From assembly GCF_002087335.1 (NCBI RefSeq), contig NZ_MWVJ01000033.1:1-64000 (forward strand): a stretch of DNA of 64,000 nucleotides, read 5' to 3'. The position numbers and the translations under genes were made by a program. Below the pieces are notes generated by a model, which saw only the letters and a program-made list of their open reading frames with translations, was not told the origin of the DNA and made no database searches. Origin of the DNA: Pseudophaeobacter leonis (GTDB lineage Bacteria; Pseudomonadota; Alphaproteobacteria; Rhodobacterales; Rhodobacteraceae). Positions 46,382 to 55,849 of this stretch are shown piece by piece (the stretch's first letter is position 1; every line of letters starts with the position of its first letter).

Positions 46382-47005
46382 ATGGAAATCAATGCAGATT
46401 TCAACAAACGCGTTCTGGTTCACGCAGCAGATGAGCCTTGGCGCCCCTCTCCTATGGCCGGGGTTGATCGCCGGATGTTGGACCGGATCGGTGGCGAAGT
46501 CGCCCGGGCCACCTCCATTGTGCGCTACGCGCCTGGCAGCCATTTCTCTGCCCATACCCATACGGGCGGTGAGGAATTTATCGTGTTGGAGGGCGTGTTT
46601 CAGGACGAACATGGCGACTACCCGGCAGGCACCTATGTGCGCAATCCGCCAACAACCAGCCATACACCGGGCTCTGAGGCGGGTTGCACCATCTTTGTCA
46701 AACTCTGGCAGTTTGACATGGAGGACCGCCGCCAGTTTCGCAAGGACATGGCCGCAGATCTCAGCGCGACAAGTGAGGGTCATGCCTCGCACGAGTTGCA
46801 CCGGGATGCCCGCGAAGTGGTAAGCTATCACCAGCTCGATCCTGGCGCCCGGTTTGAGGTTTTGGCCCCCGGCGGCATTGAGATCCTGGTCCTGGGTGGC
46901 ATTACTGACGCGGGCGACACGCTTGCGCAGGGGTCCTGGCTGCGCTTGCCCGAAGGCGAGGCTCTGCCCGCCTCAGCCGGTGCCAAGGCGCCCGCCTCTG
47001 GATGA
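46382..47005 (+). CDS. ChrR-like cupin protein
   Basis: Protein of 207 residues from ATG 46382, with GGAG well placed. It has two ChrR-type cupin folds. The first has [62 protein letters not shown] (metal-binding His/Glu set HTH...E...H). The second (residues 120-200) is shorter, with [21 protein letters not shown]. ChrR cupins include the zinc anti-sigma factor of sigma-E in Rhodobacter, but the N-terminal anti-sigma helices are missing here, so this is a stand-alone cupin, perhaps a metal-dependent oxygenase or sensor. It is the first gene of the operator-controlled operon; the amine oxidase follows in 40 bases. Confidence 0.82.
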   Translation: MEINADFNKRVLVHAADEPWRPSPMAGVDRRMLDRIGGEVARATSIVRYAPGSHFSAHTHTGGEEFIVLEGVFQDEHGDYPAGTYVRNPPTTSHTPGSEAGCTIFVKLWQFDMEDRRQFRKDMAADLSATSEGHASHELHRDAREVVSYHQLDPGARFEVLAPGGIEILVLGGITDAGDTLAQGSWLRLPEGEALPASAGAKAPASG

Positions 47006-47045
47006 AGACCGGGCATCTGCCGTTTGCCAAGCCACCCGCAGTCTG

Positions 47046-48146
47046 ATGCAAACGGATATTGCCATCATAGGTGGCGGGCTGTCCGGCTTGGCTCTGGCCC
47101 GCCATCTGGCCCGCAATCTGGCCCGCGAAGGCTGCGACTTTCAGCTGTTCGAGGCACGCAGTCGCTTTGGCGGCCGCATTCACTCCTTGCAGCACGACGG
47201 TGCTGCATTTGACCTTGGCCCCGCGTGGTTTTGGCCCGGTCAACACAGGATCGCCGCACTTGCCGAGGCGCTCGGCCTGGAAAGGTTTGATCAATATGCC
47301 AAGGGCGCGGTGTCCTATGAGAGCGAGACCGGCGAGGTTTTTCGCAACATGGGCTTTGCCTCGATGCAGGGCTCCTGGCGACTAAAGCGCGGCATGGGGA
47401 GCCTGATCAAGGGACTGGCAGAGCAGCTGCCCTCAGAAAGACTGCACCTTGATCACGAGGTGCAGGCCATCACGCAGCCCGGTGAGATCCGGTTTCGTTC
47501 TGGTCAGCGCTGGCAAGCCCGAAAGATTATCCTGGCCCTGCCCCCGCGCCTTGCGGCTGAGATTTCTTTTACCCCTGCGCTGAGCCGAGAGCAGCTGCGA
47601 GCTTTGCAAAATATTCCAACCTGGATGGGCGGACATGCCAAATTTGTCGCCCTCTATAAGGATGCGTTTTGGCGCGAGGCTGGCTTATCCGGGGATGCCA
47701 TGAGCCGCAGTGGTCCATTGGCTGAAATTCACGACGCATCAGCCCCCGGTGCCCTCTCGGGACAAAAGCCGGAGCCTGCCTCACCTGCCGCGCTGTTTGG
47801 TTTTGTCGGAACCTCTGCTGTGGCGCGTCAGGGCCAGGGACAAGAGGCGAAGCTTACTCGCGCGGCGCTGGCACAGCTGAGCCGCATTTTTGGGCCGCAG
47901 GCCGCGCATCCCATCAAAACCGTTTTGCAGGATTGGGCCCAGGACAGGCACACCGCAACCCCACGCGACCTGATCCCGCCCAACCAGCATCCCGCCTACG
48001 GCCTGCCAGTGGCCCTGCACAGCATATGGGGCGGTCGGCTGTCGCTGTGTGTGAGCGAAGTCGCCCCCGAAATGGGAGGCTATCTGGAAGGCGCGCTTGC
48101 GGCGGCCGAACAGACCGCCGCCGATATGAAGAAAGAGCTGATCTGA
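47046..48146 (+). CDS. FAD-dependent amine oxidase-like protein
   Basis: Protein of 366 residues from ATG 47046. It opens with the FAD motif IAIIGGGLSGLALARHLA and the arginine pair motif ARSRFGGRIHSLQHDGAAFDLGPAWFWPGQ, as in monoamine oxidases. A substrate domain follows, with PPRLAAEISFTPALSREQL and YKDAFWREAGLSG, and a C-terminal FAD motif region HSIWGGRLSLCVSEVAPEMGGYLEGALAAAEQTA. It is shorter than classical MAO (about 450). The substrate is unknown, possibly a polyamine, amino acid or carotenoid-like lipid. The last codon overlaps the TetR start (TGATG). Confidence 0.85.
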   Translation: MQTDIAIIGGGLSGLALARHLARNLAREGCDFQLFEARSRFGGRIHSLQHDGAAFDLGPAWFWPGQHRIAALAEALGLERFDQYAKGAVSYESETGEVFRNMGFASMQGSWRLKRGMGSLIKGLAEQLPSERLHLDHEVQAITQPGEIRFRSGQRWQARKIILALPPRLAAEISFTPALSREQLRALQNIPTWMGGHAKFVALYKDAFWREAGLSGDAMSRSGPLAEIHDASAPGALSGQKPEPASPAALFGFVGTSAVARQGQGQEAKLTRAALAQLSRIFGPQAAHPIKTVLQDWAQDRHTATPRDLIPPNQHPAYGLPVALHSIWGGRLSLCVSEVAPEMGGYLEGALAAAEQTAADMKKELI

Positions 48147-48717
48147 TGGTGGCCTCTGACACCAGAGAAAAACTGCTGCTTGCCGCCGAGCAGCAGGTCC
48201 GCCGCAAAGGATTGATGGTTTCAGCTATTCCGACCTGAGCGCAGAGGTTGGGATCCGCAAAGCCAGCATTCACTACCATTTTCCAGCCAAATCCGACCTT
48301 CTGACCGCCCTCATGGCGCGGTACGCGACTGAGGTGCTGCTGCAGCTTGAGCGCTATGTAGAGGCGATGGAGCGGCCCGAACAACAGCTTTGCGCCTTTG
48401 TCGATCTTTACCGGGCGGCGCTGCAGGAGGGGGGCAGTCTTTGTCTGTGCATTGCCTTTATCGTGAGCCGCGACGGCCTGGCCCCTGAAACCCGGCACGA
48501 GATCACCCAGTATCGCCGCGCAGTAGAGCACTGGCTGAGGCTGCGGTTTGAACAGGCGCAGACATACCAAAGCCTGCCAAAGGGGTTTGGCGCGCCCAGA
48601 CACGAGGCCGCCGCAGCTCTGGCATTAGTTGAGGGGGCGCAGCTTTCTGCACGAATGACAGGGGATCCGACGCGGTTCGACATCGCCACGCAGGCCTTTC
48701 GCGACCGCCTCTGTTAA
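48146..48717 (+). CDS. TetR-family regulator (frame broken once)
   Basis: Corrected length 190 residues; one T is missing at 48212-48213 (...RRKGFDGFSYSDLSAEVGIRKASIHYHF). Residues 5-55 form the TetR helix-turn-helix with GIRKASIHYHFPAKSDLL. The ligand domain has a notable SLCLCIAF segment, two cysteines in three residues at the position where NemR-like sensors react with electrophiles or hypochlorous acid. It is coupled to the amine oxidase gene and probably represses its own operon through the 46282-46295 palindrome. Confidence 0.88.
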
Positions 48718-48850
48718 AGACATGCACATTTAAGGACATGCACCTCGCCGGGCTGTTTCAGTATTGGGGCGCTGCTGGCCTCGCTTCCTTTTGGCGTCAC
48801 TTGACGGCCAACTCTGTGCGCAGCTCTTTTCACAGGGTGCGCGCCTAGAC

Positions 48851-48885
48851 AAAAATGAGCGCAGCCTTTTGCAAAGCTGCGCTCA
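48851..48885 (-). terminator. Rho-independent terminator of the metalloprotease gene
   Basis: Read leftward: a 10-bp stem TGAGCGCAGC/GCTGCGCTCA (48885-48876 with 48865-48856, 10-nt loop) is followed by TTTTT (48855-48851). It lies 20 bases after the protease stop. Confidence 0.85.
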
Positions 48886-48905
48886 AGAACATCAAAACGA
48901 CGCGA

Positions 48906-51039
48906 TCATAAGAAAATGAAATCGCCAGCCTCCAGGGTTTCGAGATCAACCCCTGTCAGGCGCATGCTGTTGCCGAAATCATCCTCGATCACCACGCCTC
49001 TGCTGCCCTGAGTGGTGTGGTTGAGCATGAGATCGGAAAAGTCAGTAATGCCGCTGGCGTCACTCAAATCGACCTGATCCTGGCCACGAAAACCAAATAC
49101 ATAGTCACGGCCTTCGGAGAAGACAAAGTCATCAGCGCCACGGTTGCCGGTCAAGCGGTCATTGCCAGCGCCGCCATCCAGGACGTCATGGCCACCATTG
49201 CCAAACAGTTTGTCATTTCCTTCGCCACCAAGCAACAGATCGTGGCCCTTGCCGCCGTCCAGGCGGTCGCGACCACCGTTGCCATGCAGCGCGTTGTCTG
49301 CATTGTTGCCGATCAACCGGTCATTGGCGCTGCCGCCCCAGGCATCCTCAATAAAGTTGATCACCTCTCCACCTTCGCGCACAGCCGCAGCCACGGCGAC
49401 ATTGTCGTCGATCTCCCCAATCGAAGAATAGTGTTCGGGACGCAGATCAATGCGGCTGGACGTCTCCAGATCAGAGGCATCGATCAAATCGTGGCCACCG
49501 GCATCCCAGATGGTCAGGATCACATCCCGGTATTCCCCGTCCTCCCCCAGCACCTGCATGCCAAGATCATTGTCCGTGTTGGTGGCATATTGATATTCGA
49601 ACTCGTCTGCGAGACCATCTCCAATTCCGAAATAGACCGTGTCAGTGGTCCGGGTTTCGGTGTTCGCGCCATAAAGATCCTGCAGCGCCTGAATATCCCA
49701 GAGCATCGGCGTGAGCGAATAGGCCTGATCGACCAGCGCGTCATCAGCCTCTTCAGGGTGCGGCACATAGGACATCACCGTATATTGGCCATTGGTGTTT
49801 GGATTGTTGGGCCTTTCATTGGGTTGACGCAGCCCCAGCGCATGGCCCATCTCATGCAGATAGGTGCTCCAGCTGGTGTGCCCAAAGACCGGCCCGCCAT
49901 TCTCGCCGACATCCTGAACGAACTGGTCCTCGTTGGAGCGGTTGCTCCACAGGTCACCCGCCCGCGAAGGCCGATCGCCAAGGTGATCCGGATTGGGGAA
50001 GTTCGAGACAAAGCCATAAAGATCGACATCGTCGAACTCGGCGCTGCCAAAGGCGATATCGCCGACAACAGCGCCGCCGCGCACTTCAAAGACCCAGAGC
50101 CCGTCTACGCCGGTATTCCCGGTGGTATTCTCCAAATCCAAAATGGCGCTTTCGTTGCCCGATTGCGGTAGCTCAAAGAAATCGGCGCCATTCCCGGCTG
50201 AGAAACCCGCGCGGGCCGGGGTACCACCCAGACCGGTTCCGTCAAACGTCTCATCACTATTTGGAGGCATCTCCCGAGGACCAGTTGATATCCTCGTAGC
50301 GGAAAACGATGTCGAAATCGCCTTCCCCACGGTCAAACAGCTGCATCTGGAAGGAATTGCTGGGCGTCGCGTGCTCGCTGAAAAACCCAACATTGTCCCA
50401 GGTGATCGTGACCACATCGGCCTCGGCGTCAACATCGACATAGATCGGGGCGCCCGCCCGGGTGTCCACATCAGCCCAGAACGCCGCAATAAGGGGCGTG
50501 CTACCAGCCGAGATGCCCGAGGGGGTATACTGGCTCAGACCAGTTCCAAAGGTGATGTTGCCATTGGTGTTCACATAGATTTCACTGGCATCATATTCGG
50601 CGCCAAAAAAGTTCAGCCCATCTTCAAAGACCGCCGACATATCAACCAGCGAGGATCCGTCATCATTGACGGAGAGTGCGATCCCCCCCGCATTGACCAG
50701 GGTGCCATCGCCGCTGACCTGGTCGCCAGTGCCATCGCCGGTGCCGCCGCGCGCAATGGTACCGTGCTGCAGGTTGACGTTGGCAACTTCATTCCAAGCC
50801 TGAATGGCCTGCGATGCCATTGCCCGCTGCTCGACTGTCATGGAGAAATCACTGTCAAACGGCACCGTGTCACTGCCCACATTCCAGGCATCATCGGTCC
50901 CATCCCCATCCGTATCTATCTCGCGGTAGTAGCTGGGCATCTCGGTCCCCAGAAAGGAATAGGTGATCGTGCCGCTGCCGTTGTGCCAGCCTTCGGTGCC
51001 GCTGACGAGGAGGGATTCATAGGTCTGACGTACTGGCAT
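48906..51039 (-). CDS. Secreted M10-type metalloprotease with NIDO insert and RTX repeats (frame broken once)
   Basis: Corrected length 710 residues; one A is extra in TTT at 50260-50262. Domain order: an M10 start (GTITYSFLGTEMPSYY, then MTVEQRAMASQAIQAWNEVANV), a NIDO (nidogen-like) domain at about residues 125-255 (SAVFEDGLNFFGAEY...EIYVNTNGNITFG...LIAAFWADVDTR), the protease core with TYLHEMGHALGLRQP and a Met-turn VMSY, then RTX calcium repeats GGxGxDxLxG (about 580-640: GNGGRDRLDGGKGHDLLLGGEGND...) and a T1SS-type end (GDFIFL). The third zinc ligand position, His in serralysins, reads Gln (LRQP) here. It should be exported by a type I system, which is not in this window. Confidence 0.88.
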
Positions 51040-51131
51040 TGGATTTGGCCCTTTCAAGCAGTAATCAAGCTGGTGAATGCCCTCGTCCAGTGTTCAAACC
51101 GGACCTCCCGAACGCCCAGAGGACGCCGAGA

Positions 51132-51178
51132 CAAAGGCAGCTGAGGCAAAGGCAGCTGAGGCAAAGGCAGCTGAGGCA
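51132..51178. repeat. Three 15-bp tandem repeats upstream of the protease
   Basis: CAAAGGCAGCTGAGG occurs exactly three times (51132-51146, 51147-51161, 51162-51176), plus the start of a fourth. It lies about 95 bases before the protease start, in its 5' leader or promoter. The frame at 51054-51308 reading through it (PQLPLPQLPL) is not convincing as a gene. Confidence 0.9.
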
Positions 51179-51301
51179 AGCATCGAATGTGTTCCGGGGC
51201 AGATGCAGTTTTGAACAACTGTTTCCCTGCGCTCCTGTCCCCGAACCTGCGACCAAGCCACCCCCATACTTGTATGTTAAATTTGCGATGAATTTTTTTC
51301 T

Positions 51302-51315
51302 TTGACATAGATCAG
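51302..51315. promoter_or_regulatory. FNR/FnrL-type box
   Basis: TTGAC-ATAG-ATCAG differs in one base from a TTGAC-N4-ATCAA alphaproteobacterial FnrL site. It lies 263 bases upstream of the protease start. No gene starts to the right of it on the plus strand. If real, it would place the protease or an unseen RNA under oxygen control. Confidence 0.45.
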
Positions 51316-51673
51316 GCGGGAGAAATTTCGACACTTTCAGTCATACTATTCCCTTTTGTTTGCAGGAAACAAACTTTTTCACAGGCATTGTTTTCACAGG
51401 CCATTGCTTTCGCAGGCCATGTTTTCACGAGCGATGTGAGGCAGATCAGGCAGCGTCGGACAGCGGACCAAAATATCTCTGGTAACAACAGGATGCGTAA
51501 CTGACGGTGAGGCCGCCGTGTTGCGCAGGCCCATGGCAGCCCATGGCATCAGCTCCTGTGGCAGCGCATCCTTCACATGAACTGCGCCTCCCAAAGGTCG
51601 GCTGCAAGCCACCAGATTGCAGCATGAGCAGTCCGAACATGCCCACCCGGCAGCAGCGGATTGCGGCAGGACA
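51316..51673. other. Gene-free region with a four-copy 15-16-bp repeat
   Basis: No credible gene. At 51375-51436 lie four units of about 16 bases of the type TTTTCACAGGCCATTG (51375-51390, 51391-51406, 51407-51421, 51422-51436). The right-hand part (51440-51670) has frames on both strands but without family features or ribosome sites. It separates the protease from the response regulator. Confidence 0.5.
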
Positions 51674-52102
51674 CTATTTCGGCAGAACAACGAGGTTTGA
51701 GAACCGCTCAAGCATGTTGATCTTTTCGATCAAGCTGTATTCTGAATTTTCCTTCAGAATATAGCCGGCGACGTTCTTTTCATATGCGGCCTGAATATCG
51801 GCTTCACTGTTAGACGTGGTCAGAACGAAGACCACCACATTGTGAAGATTTGGATCCTCTCGAATTTCTTTCAGAAACTCATGCCCGTCCATGCGCGGCA
51901 TATTGATGTCGAGGGTCACAATATAGGGCTGGGTAATCCGCTCCTGGCCGGCGTCTCCGCGCAACATTTCAAGCGCTTCAATGCCATCCATAGCAACAAA
52001 AACGGGGTTGCCCAGATTGGCTTTCTTGATCGCCCGCTTGATTTTCATGATGCTGACTTCGTCATCATCAACGATCAGGAACTTTACCGGTTCAAAGTCC
52101 AT
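51674..52102 (-). CDS. Single-domain response regulator (Rcp1-like)
   Basis: Protein of 142 residues, a receiver domain only: FLIVDDDEVSIMKIKRAIKKAN (acidic pair), VTLDINMPRMDGHEFLKEI (phospho-Asp), VFVLTTSNSEADIQAAYEKNVAGYILKEN (Thr and Lys switch residues). The helix-loop style resembles Rcp1-type regulators that work with phytochrome-like histidine kinases. It lies 38 bases downstream of the kinase at 52141-54096 on the same strand, its likely partner. With no output domain it must act by protein binding or as a phosphate relay. Confidence 0.92.
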   Translation of the reverse strand: MDFEPVKFLIVDDDEVSIMKIKRAIKKANLGNPVFVAMDGIEALEMLRGDAGQERITQPYIVTLDINMPRMDGHEFLKEIREDPNLHNVVVFVLTTSNSEADIQAAYEKNVAGYILKENSEYSLIEKINMLERFSNLVVLPK

Positions 52103-52140
52103 AGTTTCGAAAACCTCGCCTCAATATACACGTTACTGAT

Positions 52141-54096
52141 CTATGCTACATCAGAGACCTTATCATTTTCGCACAAGTCGGCAATCTCAAAAATAAACCG
52201 GGTTCCGCGCTGCTCAGGGGCATGAGATTCGACCTCAATCTTGCCTCCCAACCGGCTTGTGAGCTTGAGCACAAAAGCCAGGCCAAGGCCACTGCCCTCG
52301 ACCCGGTCCCGCGACTTCAAGGTTTTGAACAATCCAAAAATTCGCTTTTGAAACCGGGGCTCAATGCCGGGGCCGTCGTCTTCGACCGCAAATCGCAGAA
52401 CACCCGGACTGCGAGAGAATGTCACCACGATTTTACCTGTGGGCAGATCATGGTGCTTGATCGCATTGGTCAAAAGGTTCAGCAGGATTTGCCGCAAGGG
52501 GAGACTATAGGTGACGACCGTTCCAGGATCATTCAGCAGCGTGATCTGGAAGTCGCCGCCCGGGTCCAGCATGTCGGACATTTTATTGACCTCCTCGCTC
52601 AACGAGATTGGTCCGATGGTTGTGTCGATTTGGCCCACTTGCGCATAGGTAAGAAGGTCGGCCTGCAGGGCTGACAAGCGCGCGCTGCGTTTTATCAACA
52701 ACTCCAAATTCGCAATACAGGCCGCAGAAAGGTCGTCGCGCTCGTCCTCAAGCGTCCAGGTCGCCAGATCCTGAATCGCATCTAACGGAGAACGCAGATC
52801 ATGCGCGGCGACATAGGCAAAACGCTGCAGCTCGGCATTTGAGCGTTCCAGCTCGGCGGCCTGCTCTTTGAACACGTTGAGCGCATTGGCTATATCTCCC
52901 AGTTCGTCCTCGCCACTGACCCGAATTTCATGGGCGTAGTTGCCGCGTGCGAAATTCAGGACATCTTCGGTCAGCAAGGTGAAACGTTGGCTGATCTGTT
53001 TATTAATGACCTGACCATTCAACAAAACCAGCACCGCAAGAACGACAACGGTTGTGGCAATGCCAATCAGCTTGATATTTTGCGTCAGCCTGGATGTCAG
53101 CGCAATATCTGCCCTAAAACTCCCCGTTGCCTCTTGCATAATGAGCTGAACCTGGTCCCCGATGTCAGACACCGTAGCATCCCTATGGCGCTTGAGCGTC
53201 TCAACATCCTCGCGAGAGGCCTGAAGCTCTCGTAGAAAATAGAGATATCCCGGGTCAGAAAATAAACCTTTGCTCAGCTCCGAGGCCAGTTGCGCCAGTT
53301 TGGCACGTGCCTCGGAATTTCCCAGCAGGGTCAAAGAGAGAGAGGTGCTTTTCAGTCGGAAATTCAACCTGTCGGCAAGAGCGCTTACGTCATGTTGGCT
53401 TAACTGACCAAAGCGGCCCTGAATCATATTGGAAAAATCGACCGCGCCACTTTTCAAAGAGTTCAGAACTTCGACTTCCCGCGCAAAAACCAGAAACATA
53501 TCCAACTCTTTTTGCACCAACCCGCTGGTGGCACCAAGGTCAGCGGACCGGGACAATACCTCGGTTGAGGATACAATGAGCAATTGGTCAATAATATCCT
53601 CAAAACTGCTCGTCAGGCTTAAAAGGTAGGCACTGTATTCCTGAACCTCACGCTCCAGGTCGCGTTGTGTAAACTGATTTTGAAACAGGGCCTCGTTTGC
53701 CGCGACGAATTCATCCCGGATGTACTGAAACAGAGCGGTATCCAAGCGATCTCTATCAAGTGAAAGGATATCAAAAAAGATGACCTGAGCCTCTGCGTCA
53801 TTCTTAAGATATCGGATGCGCAGCTTATCCAATTCAGTCTTTGTGAGGTGCTCTTCCAAAAGCTTTGTCTCACTTACTGTCAGTGCCGTCAGCTTGGAAA
53901 ATTTCTGTGCCTTGTCCAACAGTGGTATCGAATCTGTTAATATCGACGCCTGAGCGCCGTTCAGTCGAATGATCTGGGTTCCAACAATTAACTGCAGCAT
54001 TGCAACAAGAAGGACTATGGCAGAGGTCGCAACGCTCAACTTAAAGACAACACTTGTCCTCCAGCGCGTCGTTAACTTTGATAAAAGTCCAAGCAT
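52141..54096 (-). CDS. Membrane histidine kinase with HAMP domain
   Basis: Protein of 651 residues. Membrane helix one is at about 18-42; a periplasmic helical sensor follows to about 345; helix two (IGIATTVVVLAVLVLLNGQVI) and HAMP come next, then HisKA with the phospho-His in AYVAAHDLRSPLDAIQDL near residue 440, and an ATPase domain with LLTNAIKHHD (N box), VEDDGPGIEP (G1), GLFKTLKSRDRVEGSGLGLA (F and G2). The KTLKSRD..EGSGLGL pattern is the phytochrome-like kinase branch, shared with the soluble kinase at 55850-56617. The sensor is long, all-helical and unassigned. It is divergent from the solute-binding protein gene (54217), suggesting that the protein may feed it a ligand signal. Confidence 0.93.
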   Translation of the reverse strand: MLGLLSKLTTRWRTSVVFKLSVATSAIVLLVAMLQLIVGTQIIRLNGAQASILTDSIPLLDKAQKFSKLTALTVSETKLLEEHLTKTELDKLRIRYLKNDAEAQVIFFDILSLDRDRLDTALFQYIRDEFVAANEALFQNQFTQRDLEREVQEYSAYLLSLTSSFEDIIDQLLIVSSTEVLSRSADLGATSGLVQKELDMFLVFAREVEVLNSLKSGAVDFSNMIQGRFGQLSQHDVSALADRLNFRLKSTSLSLTLLGNSEARAKLAQLASELSKGLFSDPGYLYFLRELQASREDVETLKRHRDATVSDIGDQVQLIMQEATGSFRADIALTSRLTQNIKLIGIATTVVVLAVLVLLNGQVINKQISQRFTLLTEDVLNFARGNYAHEIRVSGEDELGDIANALNVFKEQAAELERSNAELQRFAYVAAHDLRSPLDAIQDLATWTLEDERDDLSAACIANLELLIKRSARLSALQADLLTYAQVGQIDTTIGPISLSEEVNKMSDMLDPGGDFQITLLNDPGTVVTYSLPLRQILLNLLTNAIKHHDLPTGKIVVTFSRSPGVLRFAVEDDGPGIEPRFQKRIFGLFKTLKSRDRVEGSGLGLAFVLKLTSRLGGKIEVESHAPEQRGTRFIFEIADLCENDKVSDVA

Positions 54097-54216
54097 TAAT
54101 ATTTTCCGTTGCCCCCTGATGCACCCAACATGTAAACTTAAAATTATTAATGCCCTGTTAAGTGTATTACCCCATAACTATCTGTATTAGCGGGCGTTTC
54201 AGTGCAAGGAAGTCAT

Positions 54217-55671
54217 ATGAAAAACTTGACACGTCGACGGACACTCCTTGGCCTCTCCTCAGCGGCCTTTGCTGTGACAGCGCCTCGTTTGCCCTCTGCG
54301 CGCACGCAAGCTGCCCTGCATGAGTACGCAGCACAGGCTGCGGCTGCTTTGGCTGACGGGCGCAACGTAGAGCTTGGCCTCTTAATGCCACAAGGAAGCA
54401 GCGCCAACGTAAATCCCGCTATTGAAGCATTCAGAGCAGCGACAGGCATTCTGGTCAAGCCCGTTGAAACTCCGGTGGACAATATCAACGTTCAGCTCAC
54501 CCTGGACACCCTAAGCGATGCAGGCAGTTATGACCTCGCACTTCCCGCGACGTTTGGCAGGCCTGACCTTGTGTCAACCGGCGCGATCATCCCTCTTTCA
54601 GACTATGCAGACAAACACGAACCCGACGATTTCAGACAGGGTGTGCTCTATCCAACAGGCGATAGTTTTGATGGCCAAACCTACGGGTTTCAGACGGATG
54701 GCGATGCCTATCTGATGTTTTACCATCAGGACCTGCTCAAGGATGACGGCGAACAAAAACGGTTTTCCGACACCTTTGGCTACCCGCTGGACATCCCCGA
54801 GACCTGGGAGCAGCTGGACCAACAGATCAAATTTTTCAACCGCCCCGATGAAGACCTGGCCGGTGGCGTTCTGTTTCGCACCCCAGGCTATGTCGCCTGG
54901 GAATGGTGGGTTCGGTTTCATGCAAAAGGCTATTGGCCCCTGTCCGAGACTCTGGTGCCCCAAATTGATGCCGAGGCCGGTGTCACCGCGCTTGAGGATC
55001 TTATTCGGTTCACCGAGCACCTCTGCCACGAAGCCTCCACTCTTGGGCTGTTTGACAATTGGAAACGCTACGCTGAGGGCAATGTTTACTGCAATATTGG
55101 CTGGGGCGGCACCCAAAAGTATCTCAATGGGCCCACCTCAAAGATGCGCGGCAAGATGGCCTTTGGACCGACGCCGGGTGGCATTGTCGATGGCGAGCTG
55201 CTGCTGACCCCCTACTTCAACTGGGGCTGGAACTATGTGGTAACCTCGCGTTCAAAAGAGCCTGAAATCGCCTATCTTTTTGCGCTCTTTGCCTCCAGCT
55301 CAGAGATGTCGACACGGTCCGTACGGCAACAAAAGGGATATTTTGATCCCTTCCGGCCAGAACACTATGAGGATGCCGAAATCCGCGAAACCTACTCTGA
55401 CGCCTTCCTGGATGTGCATGCCACCAGTATGAAAAACGCGATCCCGGATTTGTACCTTGCCCATCAGGGAGAGTACTTTCAGGTCTTGAGCGACGGCTTG
55501 AACCGCGCCTTGCGCCGGGAGATATCTCCGGAGAAAGCGCTGAAACGTGTCAGCGAAAGCTGGTCGCTGATCTCGGCGCGGGCCGGTCTGAAAAAGCAAC
55601 AGAACCGGTGGATGCAGCTGCGCGGCAAGTATCCCCTGGCGGTCCGCAACCGGCTGAGGGACTATTCCTGA
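54217..55671 (+). CDS. Tat-exported ABC-type solute-binding protein
   Basis: Protein of 484 residues from ATG 54217, with AAGGA upstream. The N-terminus NLTRRRTLLGLSSAAFAVTAP is a twin-arginine signal. The family 1 (sugar-type) binding fold shows PAIEAFRAATGILVKPVETP, SYDLALPATFGRPDLVSTGAIIPLSDY, TPGYVAWEWWVRFHAKGYWPLSE, GNVYCNIGWGGTQKYLNGPTSKMRGKMAFGPTPGGIVDGELLLTPYFNWGWNYVVTSRSK. No ABC permease or ATPase genes are nearby; instead kinases flank it on both sides. It is therefore more likely a ligand sensor for the kinase than a transport component. Confidence 0.85.
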   Translation: MKNLTRRRTLLGLSSAAFAVTAPRLPSARTQAALHEYAAQAAAALADGRNVELGLLMPQGSSANVNPAIEAFRAATGILVKPVETPVDNINVQLTLDTLSDAGSYDLALPATFGRPDLVSTGAIIPLSDYADKHEPDDFRQGVLYPTGDSFDGQTYGFQTDGDAYLMFYHQDLLKDDGEQKRFSDTFGYPLDIPETWEQLDQQIKFFNRPDEDLAGGVLFRTPGYVAWEWWVRFHAKGYWPLSETLVPQIDAEAGVTALEDLIRFTEHLCHEASTLGLFDNWKRYAEGNVYCNIGWGGTQKYLNGPTSKMRGKMAFGPTPGGIVDGELLLTPYFNWGWNYVVTSRSKEPEIAYLFALFASSSEMSTRSVRQQKGYFDPFRPEHYEDAEIRETYSDAFLDVHATSMKNAIPDLYLAHQGEYFQVLSDGLNRALRREISPEKALKRVSESWSLISARAGLKKQQNRWMQLRGKYPLAVRNRLRDYS

Positions 55672-55849
55672 ACCGGCGGACTATTGCTTAACCGGCGGAC
55701 TTTTGCTGAACCAGACCTGGGTGAACGCTGTTCACTGCGCCCCGCCCTCAAACCACATAACCTGATGTTCACAAATGGCTCATAATCTCTGGTCAGTGAG
55801 AAAACAAAGCGGCGAGACAAATTGATGGATGGCTCTCTAAGCCCCGACT

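Noticed and set aside
49017-50171. Open frame of 384 residues on the plus strand
   Set aside because: Antisense to the M10/RTX protease. The Val/Ala-rich repeated look comes from the RTX repeats read backwards.
51054-51308. Open frame of 84 residues (PQLPLPQLPL)
   Set aside because: The protein repeat is only the 15-bp DNA repeat translated; no ribosome site.
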